6,991 nucleotides of DNA from Methanobacteriota archaeon. GTDB taxonomy: Archaea > Thermoplasmatota > Thermoplasmata > UBA10834. Every line of letters begins with the position of its first letter. Within the stretch, counting starts at the first letter, position 1. The position numbers were made by a program, and so were the translations under genes. The stretch spans positions 1 to 6,991 of the forward strand of contig JAABQR010000146.1 of assembly GCA_011391345.1 (NCBI GenBank). The letters run 5' to 3'. Of this stretch, positions 1 to 6,432 are shown one piece after another. A model generated the notes under the pieces. The model did no database searches. It was given only the letters and a program-made list of their open reading frames with translations, and was not told where the DNA came from.

Positions 1-1198
1 ATGGCAATGTCGCGTCCAGGTCGCACCTCGGGTCCTCACGCCACGGCCACACATCCGGGCGTTCCAGGCGGGAGTCGTCATCGAACACGGACGACATGAA
101 TGAGGCGATGACGGGGTCCTTCACCGAGACGCCCCAACCCCTATTCCCGAACAACCGGTCCACCGGCACGCCGTCCTCGACGAAGTTCTCCGAGAGCGCG
201 ACCACGGTCTCATCGTCCGCAACGATGTACTTCGCGTGCAGGGCGCCCACGTGCCTCACCACGCCTTCCTCCAGGTCCCCGCCAAGCACCCTCACATCTA
301 TCCCATCCGACGTCATCGACGAGAGACAGGAGACCTCCGCGAGGCTCATGCCTCCGACGGGGAGCGCATCGACGAGCACCCGGACGTCCACACCCCTGGC
401 GAAGGCCTCTGACAGGCACCGACAGACGGAGGACGAGGACAGCTCGTACGAACACAGCATTATGGTGCGCTTCGCACCCGAGAGCACCTCGAGGACCGAC
501 TCCAGAGAACAGTCAGGGCTTGTGAACGACGTCACGCATCCAGCGGAGACATCCGACGATACAACGGCATGACCCGAGTAGCCGTACCTGAACTCCCTGA
601 AATGAGTCCAATCATCGGCGGTGTCGGTGTCCAGAAAGCCTTCCGACAGTAGCCTGAGGGCGACCTCGCCCGTCCGGAGGGCAGGCACGGGATCGCCGCA
701 CCAGCCTGAGGCGGGCAGGGCAGCAGAGCCGAAGACCACGGCGTCCGCAGTCCTGCCGTCGGGAGAGACCAACTCAAGCGCATCGCCCGCATCGGCCAGC
801 CTGAACCGGCCAGACACCTCGACGCCATCGCCTGATGCCCAATCGGCGACCGCGACGTCCGGCGGTCTGCCATAGACCGACGCATACGACGACGCGTTCT
901 CGGACATCGAGAGGCTATGTCCAGACAGGAGTGTCCCCCCGAGGAACCTGATCGCACCCTCACCGTCGCTGACATTCCAGCCGAAGAGGTTGACGGCCTC
1001 GGAGCCACGGTTTGACAGTACCAGGTACTCATCGCCGTTGGCCGCGCATGGGTAGAACTCCGCAATGACCAACGACGGTGATGTCCCGTCCGGGACCGCA
1101 CCTGGGACAGTAACGTCCCCCGAAGCCGGATGCACGCCCCCCGCTCCGAGAATGAAGAGCAAGGCCGATGACACAACAACGGACCGGAAGGCTCGCAT
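1..1198 (-). CDS. Secreted lamin-tail domain / phospholipase D-like protein (3' end beyond window)
   Basis: An uninterrupted reading frame of 399 codons runs from ATG at 1198 off the left edge; the stop lies outside. Residues 1-27 look like a signal peptide: a basic start (MRAFR), a hydrophobic stretch around 7-20, then a small-residue region ending near PASG. Residues about 43-158 resemble a lamin-tail (LTD) beta-sandwich, with IAEFYP, then DEYLVLSN, GWNVSDG, and later LADAGDALELV. Residues about 222-375 resemble one phospholipase D lobe, with the HKD motif H321-x-K323-x4-D328 followed by S336-x-N338. The usual Gly before that Ser is Leu335. PLD enzymes normally need two HKD motifs, so a second lobe probably lies beyond the edge. 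By family, the substrate could be a phospholipid or nucleic acid; the sequence does not decide. Likely exported or surface-bound. No Shine-Dalgarno precedes the ATG. The domain calls are from motif reading only. Confidence 0.8.
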   Translation of the reverse strand, partial: MRAFRSVVVSSALLFILGAGGVHPASGDVTVPGAVPDGTSPSLVIAEFYPCAANGDEYLVLSNRGSEAVNLFGWNVSDGEGAIRFLGGTLLSGHSLSMSENASSYASVYGRPPDVAVADWASGDGVEVSGRFRLADAGDALELVSPDGRTADAVVFGSAALPASGWCGDPVPALRTGEVALRLLSEGFLDTDTADDWTHFREFRYGYSGHAVVSSDVSAGCVTSFTSPDCSLESVLEVLSGAKRTIMLCSYELSSSSVCRCLSEAFARGVDVRVLVDALPVGGMSLAEVSCLSSMTSDGIDVRVLGGDLEEGVVRHVGALHAKYIVADDETVVALSENFVEDGVPVDRLFGNRGWGVSVKDPVIASFMSSVFDDDSRLERPDVWPWREDPRCDLDATLP

Positions 1199-1220
1199 CG
1201 GACGGAACAGGGCCAAGCCT

Positions 1221-1228
1221 AGTCAAAT
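1221..1228 (-). promoter_or_regulatory. Weak TATA-like element upstream of the LTD/PLD gene
   Basis: On the minus strand this reads ATTTGACT, centred about 27 bases before the ATG at 1198. That distance would place transcription start at or next to the start codon. It fits the missing Shine-Dalgarno, since leaderless transcripts are known in archaea. The match to a TATA box is poor, so read-through from tpiA is an equally good explanation. The 57-base gap has no clear hairpin or T-run that would act as a tpiA terminator. Confidence 0.25.
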
Positions 1229-1255
1229 GACCCACTGCTACACGTAGCCTAGACG

Positions 1256-1933
1256 TCAGTGTAGGCCGGCCACGAGGTCCATCAAGACCGCGCGCTTGTC
1301 CTTCGCCTTCACGACGCCGCTGGCCAGCAGGACGCCGTCGGAGCCGAGCTCGAGGGCTTTATAGACGTCCGCACGACCTTTCACGCCCGCGCCACAGAGC
1401 ACCGCGACCTCGGGCCTCACTGAACGGATCGCACGGACCGTGTCGCTCACGATGCCAGGGTTGGCCGTGGTGACGGATATGTCCCCGCCTATGAGTTCCG
1501 GGGGCTCGACCGCGACCGCGTCCGGCCCCATCGCGGCGCACGCGACGCTGACGCCCGGGTTGTTGGTGCAGACGATGGTCGCCAGATGCAGGGACCGGGC
1601 AAGGCCTATGAGGTCGTGTATCTCGGCCACCTTGATCCTCTTCTCAGAATGGTTCAGGAGTGTGCCTGACGCGCCGGACGCGCGGAAGTTCTCCAGCGTC
1701 ACGTGCCCGGTCGTGTTGCCAGGGCGGACATCGTCCGCGTGCTGGGCGTACACCGGGATGTTGACCGAAGATGCGATGAGTGCCAGGTCAGGCAGCGGGG
1801 GCGCGACTATGATCGAAGCCCCGGTCTCGTGGGCCACGGCCTCGCACAGCTTCGCCAGGGCGAGGGCCTCCTTCCCGCTGGACTCGATGTATGTCTTGAA
1901 GTTCACCACGATCGCGGGTCTCTTGAGGCTCAC
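1256..1933 (-). CDS. tpiA: Triosephosphate isomerase, archaeal type
   Basis: Interconverts glyceraldehyde-3-phosphate and dihydroxyacetone phosphate in the cytoplasm (glycolysis and gluconeogenesis). From GTG at 1933 the protein is 225 residues, close to the short archaeal form and shorter than the roughly 250-residue bacterial and eukaryotic form. Visible active-site elements are N11 and K13 (VVNFKTY), H95 (LLNHSEKR), and catalytic E143 at the start of loop 6 (AVEPPELIGG). Phosphate-binding segments CGAGVKG (from about 180) and LLASGVVKA lie near the C-terminus. An earlier in-frame GTG at 1951 overlaps the fbp stop as GTGA and would add six residues. I prefer 1933 because AAGGAG (1943-1948) sits nine bases before it and the protein then begins just before the first beta strand. 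It lies 14 bases after fbp and is almost certainly co-transcribed with it. All key residues are present. Confidence 0.96.
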   Translation of the reverse strand: MSLKRPAIVVNFKTYIESSGKEALALAKLCEAVAHETGASIIVAPPLPDLALIASSVNIPVYAQHADDVRPGNTTGHVTLENFRASGASGTLLNHSEKRIKVAEIHDLIGLARSLHLATIVCTNNPGVSVACAAMGPDAVAVEPPELIGGDISVTTANPGIVSDTVRAIRSVRPEVAVLCGAGVKGRADVYKALELGSDGVLLASGVVKAKDKRAVLMDLVAGLH

Positions 1934-1942
1934 GTGACCCAG

Positions 1943-1948
1943 CTCCTT
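1943..1948 (-). promoter_or_regulatory. Ribosome binding site that decides the tpiA start
   Basis: AAGGAG on the minus strand lies immediately after the first base pairs of the fbp stop region, with a nine-base spacer to GTG at 1933. No comparable motif precedes the alternative GTG at 1951. This favours the shorter TIM protein and suggests translation is coupled to termination on fbp. Confidence 0.6.
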
Positions 1949-3084
1949 CACTCGAGCGGCTTCATGCGCGGCTCGAGCTTCTTGAGTACCTCGGGCCTGG
2001 TGGTGTATTCGAGTTCGTCAGGAGATACGATGCCCGGCATGAACGGCCCGTGGCCCCTCATGTACATGGACATCTCCATGGCCCTGTTCCTCACGATGTC
2101 CCACTCATGCCCCGCGAAGTAGTCGATCGGGGAATGCTCGCCAGGCTTCAGTCCAGGTGCCTCAGCGCCCTGTATCCTGCCGTTGTTGATCTGTATGCCC
2201 AGCGAGCAGACCCTCGGCGGGCCATCGTGATATGTCGGGTCTGAGTCGGCGACCGCGCAGGGGTACCATGCACCATAGTGGGAGCCCCTCATCCAGCCCG
2301 CGACCAGCGCGGGGAACGCGAAGGGCTGCAGGACTTCGCCGACCGCAGGGAGCCCTGACTGGCACCGGACCAACATCACGGGGTCGTCCTTGCCCACGTA
2401 CTTGCCGGCCAGCATATTGAGCTTCTCCGTGGACACGACCGCGGCCACGCCGATGTCCCTGTGCATTACCCTCTTGACTGCGAACCTCGTGGTGTCCCCC
2501 AGGAGCGCTAGTATATCGTACATCTCCGCCGGGGAGCTCATGATGACGCTCTTGTGGTCCACGACATCGACCACCTCAAGGTCGTACCCTATGTGCGCCC
2601 TCGGGTCTATCACGAGCCCGGTCGTCGTGAACGCATCCATGAATATCCTCGAAATCGGGAGCGAGTACGCAGACGGGCCGCACTTGTCGGCCATGAACAC
2701 GAGCATCGGCTCGGTGGGACGCTCGACGAACTCCATCTCGGCGGCGCCTGGGCCCATGCCCCTCACGTTGCCTGAGAAGGCGTCCGAGAGCAGGTCCTGT
2801 CCAGCCGCGTACAGGTGCATCTTCTTGGCCTCCTGGGCGGCGGCCATGAACGCGTTCCATGCGACCTTGTGGACGTCCTTGTGGTTCTCGCCGTTCCTAT
2901 GAGTCATCAGGAGCTGCATGTCGTCGCCGCACCGGGTGACGTAGTAGTCTATCAGCAGGCCGTCCAGGACAGCCTTCACAAGGTGCTCGCCCGCCACCTG
3001 CATCATCTTGGGATGGGGACGGGAGTGTCCGGCTATCGATCCGACATCGGCCTTTATCAGAGAAACGGTAATCTTCTCAGTCAT
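1948..3084 (-). CDS. fbp: Fructose-1,6-bisphosphate aldolase/phosphatase (bifunctional, archaeal class V FBPase)
   Basis: Joins dihydroxyacetone phosphate and glyceraldehyde-3-phosphate to fructose-1,6-bisphosphate, then removes the C1 phosphate to give fructose-6-phosphate. One metal-dependent active site does both steps, which makes it the committing enzyme of archaeal gluconeogenesis. At 378 residues it has the family's normal length. Visible family residues are D13 and H20 (ADVGSIAGH), D54-D55 (RCGDD, metal binding), Q96, D133-K134 (ADKCGP), and the signature Y229-VG-K232-D233-D234. There Lys232 corresponds to the Schiff-base lysine and Tyr229 to the catalytic tyrosine known in the family. 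Q242 and R266 also match family positions. ATG at 3084 is preceded by GGAGGA. It is the first gene of a leftward operon with tpiA, whose product supplies one substrate from the other. No defects are seen; function is very secure by family. Confidence 0.97.
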   Translation of the reverse strand: MTEKITVSLIKADVGSIAGHSRPHPKMMQVAGEHLVKAVLDGLLIDYYVTRCGDDMQLLMTHRNGENHKDVHKVAWNAFMAAAQEAKKMHLYAAGQDLLSDAFSGNVRGMGPGAAEMEFVERPTEPMLVFMADKCGPSAYSLPISRIFMDAFTTTGLVIDPRAHIGYDLEVVDVVDHKSVIMSSPAEMYDILALLGDTTRFAVKRVMHRDIGVAAVVSTEKLNMLAGKYVGKDDPVMLVRCQSGLPAVGEVLQPFAFPALVAGWMRGSHYGAWYPCAVADSDPTYHDGPPRVCSLGIQINNGRIQGAEAPGLKPGEHSPIDYFAGHEWDIVRNRAMEMSMYMRGHGPFMPGIVSPDELEYTTRPEVLKKLEPRMKPLE

Positions 3085-3090
3085 CTGTCT

Positions 3091-3096
3091 TCCTCC
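3091..3096 (-). promoter_or_regulatory. Ribosome binding site of fbp
   Basis: GGAGGA on the minus strand, six bases before the ATG at 3084. This is the strongest Shine-Dalgarno in the window and supports this start codon. Confidence 0.7.
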
Positions 3097-3144
3097 GCAC
3101 GAACGCGCAGTTCCGCTCAGGTACGGCGGGAAATGAGGCTAGTC

Positions 3145-3153
3145 GTATATTAA
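3145..3153 (-). promoter_or_regulatory. TATA-like promoter element for fbp-tpiA
   Basis: The minus strand reads TTAATATAC, preceded by a purine-rich GAAACGG that could serve as a BRE. Archaeal start sites lie about 25 bases downstream, which puts transcription start near 3123 and gives a leader of about 40 bases containing the fbp ribosome binding site. It is the most AT-rich spot in a GC-rich intergenic region, which supports the call. Confidence 0.6.
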
Positions 3154-3176
3154 CCGTTTCTAGGGTGGGTTTGAGC

Positions 3177-3200
3177 TGCACGTGCACGCCTCCAGTGGAG
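3177..3200. promoter_or_regulatory. Paired palindromes in the divergent control region (possible operator)
   Basis: TGCACGTGCA at 3177-3186 is a perfect 10-base palindrome. Four bases later CTCCA-G-TGGAG at 3190-3200 is a 5-1-5 inverted repeat. A third, TCCGCGGA, lies at 3225-3232. They sit between the two divergent TATA-like elements, where a dimeric regulator could affect both directions. Short palindromes also arise by chance in GC-rich DNA, so a regulatory role is inference. Confidence 0.3.
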
Positions 3201-3260
3201 ACTCGCACGCAGGTTACGGCCGTCTCCGCGGATTATCAGCCAGTGCCTACCGGACGACAT

Positions 3261-3270
3261 GGTTTAAGTA
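3261..3270 (+). promoter_or_regulatory. TATA-like promoter element for the histidine kinase operon
   Basis: GGTTTAAGTA is a good match to an archaeal TATA box in otherwise GC-rich DNA. Start of transcription is expected around 3288-3293, about 55 bases before the favoured TTG start of the kinase. Together with the element at 3145-3153 it makes this a divergent promoter region. Confidence 0.55.
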
Positions 3271-3282
3271 GTCGCCAGACGC

Positions 3283-3321
3283 ATACGCGGCCCGAGGACC
3301 GGCGTACGTCGGGTGGCGTAT
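3283..3321 (+). repeat. Imperfect inverted repeat at the kinase transcript start
   Basis: ATACGC (3283-3288) pairs with GCGTAT (3316-3321), and CCCGA (3291-3295) pairs with TCGGG (3309-3313). Between them are one G-U wobble (3290 with 3314) and one G-G mismatch, around a 13-base loop. In RNA this would be a hairpin in the 5' leader if transcription starts at or before 3283. If it starts nearer 3291, only the inner stem is transcribed and the element is better read as a DNA site. It contains the alternative GTG start at 3313. Confidence 0.4.
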
Positions 3322-3333
3322 CGCCGGGACACT

Positions 3334-3339
3334 GGAGAG
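3334..3339 (+). promoter_or_regulatory. Ribosome binding site that decides the kinase start
   Basis: GGAGAG lies six bases before TTG at 3346. The upstream GTG at 3313 has only GAGGA at 3294-3298, 14 bases away and close to the predicted transcription start, so the TTG is favoured. Confidence 0.5.
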
Positions 3340-3345
3340 CTCCAA

Positions 3346-5328
3346 TTGACGAAAGATGTGCTCATCAGGGTTCTTGAGAAGCGAAAGGCGGAGATCAGGG
3401 AGAAATGGGCCAAGGAAGTGGTCGCGTCAAGCCCGAAATACGCCGATCGACCGATGGATGAGATATACACATCTGTGGATGAGATGATGGCTGGCCTCAG
3501 TGCCGCCGCATCCAAGGGCGACTATTCGCGGCTGTTCGAGTTCATCAACAGGATCGTCGCGGTTCGGAGCTCCATGGGATTCAAGCTGGCGGAGGTCCAG
3601 AGGGTCATCAACATCGGCACGGGTACCGTGCTGGATGAGATCAGGACCGAATCCGGCCTGGAAGAGCAGGACTCCTGCTTCGCGGCTGTGAAGAAGCTCA
3701 TGGATGTCATGTATTGGGCGTCCATGAACCTTGGCGACACATTCGAGGAGATAAGGAGCAGGGAGTTCACTGCGGGGACCCTGATAGCCCTCGGGGCCGC
3801 GCAAGAGGACATGAACGAACGAGAGGTCATGAGGAAGTCTCTCGAGATCGTCATGAGCCTCATGAGATGCTCCCACGGCGCGATATCGATGCATCACCTC
3901 GGTGGCATCGCCATCATGATACCCGAGGGGCACAGACAATGCCATGAGCTGTTCACGAGGCTCAGCGGAAAGGCGACCAGGAGCAGGAAAGCGATACTGC
4001 TCCACGCAGACGATATCGCGGAGCTGGTGCACTCGGAACCACATCGCAACGAGGTCTTGGTGACCTGCGCCGCCGGCGTCCCCATCAGGACCAGAGGCAG
4101 GATCATCGGCACGCTGATGCTCGCCTCGGTCTTCGAGAGGTCGCTGTCGTCGCACGAGGTCGTCTTCATCGAAGCCGTCGCCAGCCAGATAGGCTTGGCC
4201 TGCGACAACGCGAGGATGATCCAGCAGGTCAAGAACAGAGAGATGTTCATCAGGAAGGAGCACGACGAGATCCTCACAATCATGAACGAGCTCGGCGCGG
4301 TAGTATACGTGGCTGACATGAACACCTACGAACTGCTCGCGGCGAACAAGCCGACTCTCCAGGCCTTCGGCAAGGACATCGTGGGGAAGGTATGCTACGA
4401 GGTGCTGCAGACTGACCGGGATGCTCCGTGCGAGTTCTGCACGAACGATCGTCTTGTGAAGGACGGCAAGCCGACAGGACCATACGTGTGGAAGTTCCAG
4501 AACCTGCGCACGGGCAGATGGTTCCAATGCCTGGACAGAGCGGTCGAGTGGCCCGACGGCAGGCTCGTCCGGCTCGAGATCGCATTGGACATCACGGACC
4601 TCGAGCAGGCCAAGCTGCGCCTGGAGGAGTTCGGGGCGATGATGGGACTGTACAACGACCTCCTGATGCACGATATCGGGAACCATGCGGGGACGGCGAA
4701 AGCATTCGTCGAGCTTCTCGCGGACAAGAGCACCCCCGAGGAGAAGAAGGACTCGATGGCCAAGTCCGCGCTCGCGCAGCTGACCAGGATCAACATACTC
4801 GTGGACAGGATATCCAAGCTGACGAAGGCGCAGGTGAGGACCCATGAGAACCTTGTCCGATGCGACCTCGCTGATGTTCTGAACGAGGCTGTCTCAGCGA
4901 TCCCGGAAGTGAATCAAGTTGAGTTCAGGAGAGAATACGACAGCCAAGGATGCACCGCATACTTAGGTGAGTTCGCGCCAGACATATTCGTGAACCTCTT
5001 GTCGAACGCGGTCAAGTACGGCGGCGGGAGGCCGGTGACCATCAGGGTCTCGGATTCGGCCATCTCGGGGCGGCCTGCCTGGAAGGTGTCCATCATCGAC
5101 GAGGGCATGGGAGTGCCGGACGAGAAGAAGAGCAGGCTGTTCGAGAGGTATGTCCGGCTGCCCACCCTGAGCCAACTCAAGGGCCAGGGCCTCGGCCTGA
5201 CGATAGTGAGGTCGTTGACATTGGCCTATGGCGGAGAGGCAGCGGTCGAGGACCGCGTGCCGGGCGACCATACCAAAGGTTCGATATTCTCCGTGACGTT
5301 TCCCAAGGCGGGCTCGGAAGAGCCTTGA
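3346..5328 (+). CDS. Cytosolic sensor histidine kinase with GAF and PAS domains
   Basis: Predicted to sense a cytoplasmic signal, autophosphorylate on histidine and pass the phosphate to a response regulator encoded elsewhere. Numbering from TTG 3346 (660 residues): 1-135 helical region resembling RsbRD-type N-terminal domains (RKAEIREKW near the start); 143-293 GAF-like; 306-415 PAS-like with C350, C362 and C365; 427-496 dimerisation region whose H-box reads LYNDLLMHDIGNH with phosphoacceptor H442; 540-655 HATPase with N-box N550/N554 (FVNLLSNAVKYG), G1 box D585-E-G587-M-G589 and G2 box G613-QGLGL. The catalytic motifs look intact. The H-box resembles archaeal (Y)xDLLxHDIxN kinases more than bacterial HisKA. 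No membrane segment and no receiver domain are seen. GTG at 3313 is an alternative start adding 11 residues. The next gene follows after 21 bases. Kinase identity is secure; the signal is unknown, and the RsbRD call is tentative. Confidence 0.93.
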   Translation: MTKDVLIRVLEKRKAEIREKWAKEVVASSPKYADRPMDEIYTSVDEMMAGLSAAASKGDYSRLFEFINRIVAVRSSMGFKLAEVQRVINIGTGTVLDEIRTESGLEEQDSCFAAVKKLMDVMYWASMNLGDTFEEIRSREFTAGTLIALGAAQEDMNEREVMRKSLEIVMSLMRCSHGAISMHHLGGIAIMIPEGHRQCHELFTRLSGKATRSRKAILLHADDIAELVHSEPHRNEVLVTCAAGVPIRTRGRIIGTLMLASVFERSLSSHEVVFIEAVASQIGLACDNARMIQQVKNREMFIRKEHDEILTIMNELGAVVYVADMNTYELLAANKPTLQAFGKDIVGKVCYEVLQTDRDAPCEFCTNDRLVKDGKPTGPYVWKFQNLRTGRWFQCLDRAVEWPDGRLVRLEIALDITDLEQAKLRLEEFGAMMGLYNDLLMHDIGNHAGTAKAFVELLADKSTPEEKKDSMAKSALAQLTRINILVDRISKLTKAQVRTHENLVRCDLADVLNEAVSAIPEVNQVEFRREYDSQGCTAYLGEFAPDIFVNLLSNAVKYGGGRPVTIRVSDSAISGRPAWKVSIIDEGMGVPDEKKSRLFERYVRLPTLSQLKGQGLGLTIVRSLTLAYGGEAAVEDRVPGDHTKGSIFSVTFPKAGSEEP

Positions 5329-5334
5329 GGATCA

Positions 5335-5340
5335 GAGAGG
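5335..5340 (+). promoter_or_regulatory. Ribosome binding site of the toroid-fold gene
   Basis: GAGAGG followed by T lies nine bases before TTG at 5350, in the 21-base gap after the kinase stop. It supports the TTG start and independent re-initiation within one transcript. Confidence 0.5.
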
Positions 5341-5349
5341 TCAACTGGA

Positions 5350-6408
5350 TTGCCTGCGCTGAAGGACGAGATCGACAAGGTCATCGAAGTGTCATCGAGG
5401 AGCCTCCTCAGAGTGGCGCCTCCGCCCGTCCGTTACTGGCTGCTCTGGGACATGCTCCAAAGCCCGTCCGAGGACCCGCGTTTCCTGGCGGCGGCCGAGG
5501 AGTGCAAGACATATCTTCCGAGGCTGAGACTCCTCGAGCGACTTGGAGAGGACGGCACTTGGCCCATCTCCCGGACGAGGAAGATGGCGGAAGACGCGGG
5601 CCCGGGCCCGCCCTACGGATGGACATACATCACAATGCTGAGGAACCTCGACGCACTCGGCGACAGCAGGACGACCAAGGATGAGGGGCATGTCGGCGCG
5701 GCCGTCGAGAGGATATTGGGCTGGCAGACGAAGGAGGGGTACATACCAGGCCCATGGGAACGGTTCCCTCTCCCGCAGTACAACGGCTACGCGCTCAGGA
5801 ACCTCACAACCCTAGGGATGGGGTCGGACCCCAGGGTCCACAAGATCGAGAGATGGCTCCTCGACATGCAGCGCAGCGACGGAGGATGGGTCATTCCATA
5901 CATCCAGGACATCAAATACCTCCCGCGATACAAGCACATGAAGATGAGGGAGTTCACGCGCATCGTGAACCAGGGACAGATACCTTACACGGGGGACCGT
6001 GCCCTGGACGACATCCCCAGCTGCATCTGGACCACGATGATGGTCGTCCGAGGGCTGGTGGCGGGCCAGATCGCGAAGACGGACAAGAGGCTCCTCAACG
6101 GGGCTGAGCTCTTCCTGAACGGGTTCTTCAAGGAGAACCACCACACGACATTCTTCAAGGAGAAAGGACACTGGACCAAGCTCAAGTATCCGACATATTT
6201 CGGGAGCGGCCTCTGCGCCCTGGACCTGCTGACATTCCTGGGGTTCGGCCCGGGCGACGAGCGCATGGACAAACCCATCAGATGGCTGCTGGGAGCGCGC
6301 TCCAAGGACGGATTCTGGTCGCGGTCGGACAGGCCCCACCCCGAAACGGACATGTGGATCACCGAGGTCGCTCTCAGCATCCTCATCCGGTACTCCAGGA
6401 TGTACTGA
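5350..6408 (+). CDS. Terpenoid cyclase/prenyltransferase-like (alpha/alpha toroid) protein of unknown function
   Basis: The 352-residue protein has at least four spaced repeats of the QW type seen in squalene cyclases and prenyltransferase beta subunits: RLLERLGEDGTW (60-71), RILGWQTKEGY (121-131), RWLLDMQRSDGGW (168-180) and RWLLGARSKDGFW (311-323). Intervening helices end in similar L-x-x-LG turns (near 95-104, 147-156 and 288-298). This points to an alpha/alpha barrel. The catalytic DxDD of squalene-hopene cyclases is not seen, and zinc ligands of protein prenyltransferases cannot be recognised with confidence, so no reaction should be assigned. There is no signal peptide or membrane segment. 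TTG at 5350 is the chosen start because of GAGAGG upstream. It is 21 bases after the kinase and probably in its operon, so it could act as output, ligand-binding partner or unrelated passenger. The fold is fairly likely; the function is unknown. Confidence 0.82.
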   Translation: MPALKDEIDKVIEVSSRSLLRVAPPPVRYWLLWDMLQSPSEDPRFLAAAEECKTYLPRLRLLERLGEDGTWPISRTRKMAEDAGPGPPYGWTYITMLRNLDALGDSRTTKDEGHVGAAVERILGWQTKEGYIPGPWERFPLPQYNGYALRNLTTLGMGSDPRVHKIERWLLDMQRSDGGWVIPYIQDIKYLPRYKHMKMREFTRIVNQGQIPYTGDRALDDIPSCIWTTMMVVRGLVAGQIAKTDKRLLNGAELFLNGFFKENHHTTFFKEKGHWTKLKYPTYFGSGLCALDLLTFLGFGPGDERMDKPIRWLLGARSKDGFWSRSDRPHPETDMWITEVALSILIRYSRMY

Positions 6409-6432
6409 GCGATGCGTAGTCGCGAGCAAAGA

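Noticed and set aside
96..572. Plus-strand open frame of 158 codons
   Set aside because: Ser/Thr/Pro-rich, with no domain and no ribosome binding site, and antisense to the LTD/PLD gene.
532..1179. Minus-strand open frame of 215 codons
   Set aside because: It overlaps the LTD/PLD gene in another frame and gives a Ser/Arg/Pro-rich sequence without motifs. The true frame continues open to the window edge with an HKD motif.
1211..1253. Repeated AGCCTAG in the tpiA to LTD/PLD gap
   Set aside because: Only seven bases, two copies and no further symmetry; too short to call a repeat element or attachment site.
3427..4845. Long open frame (472 codons) on the minus strand opposite the kinase
   Set aside because: It lies wholly antisense to a frame carrying intact GAF, PAS and H-box motifs. 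Its product is rich in Arg, His and Leu with no recognisable domain, as expected from the shadow of a GC-rich gene.
5350..6408. Active squalene-hopene cyclase
   Set aside because: The protein is about half the usual cyclase length and lacks the DxDD acid motif, so only the repeat fold is supported.
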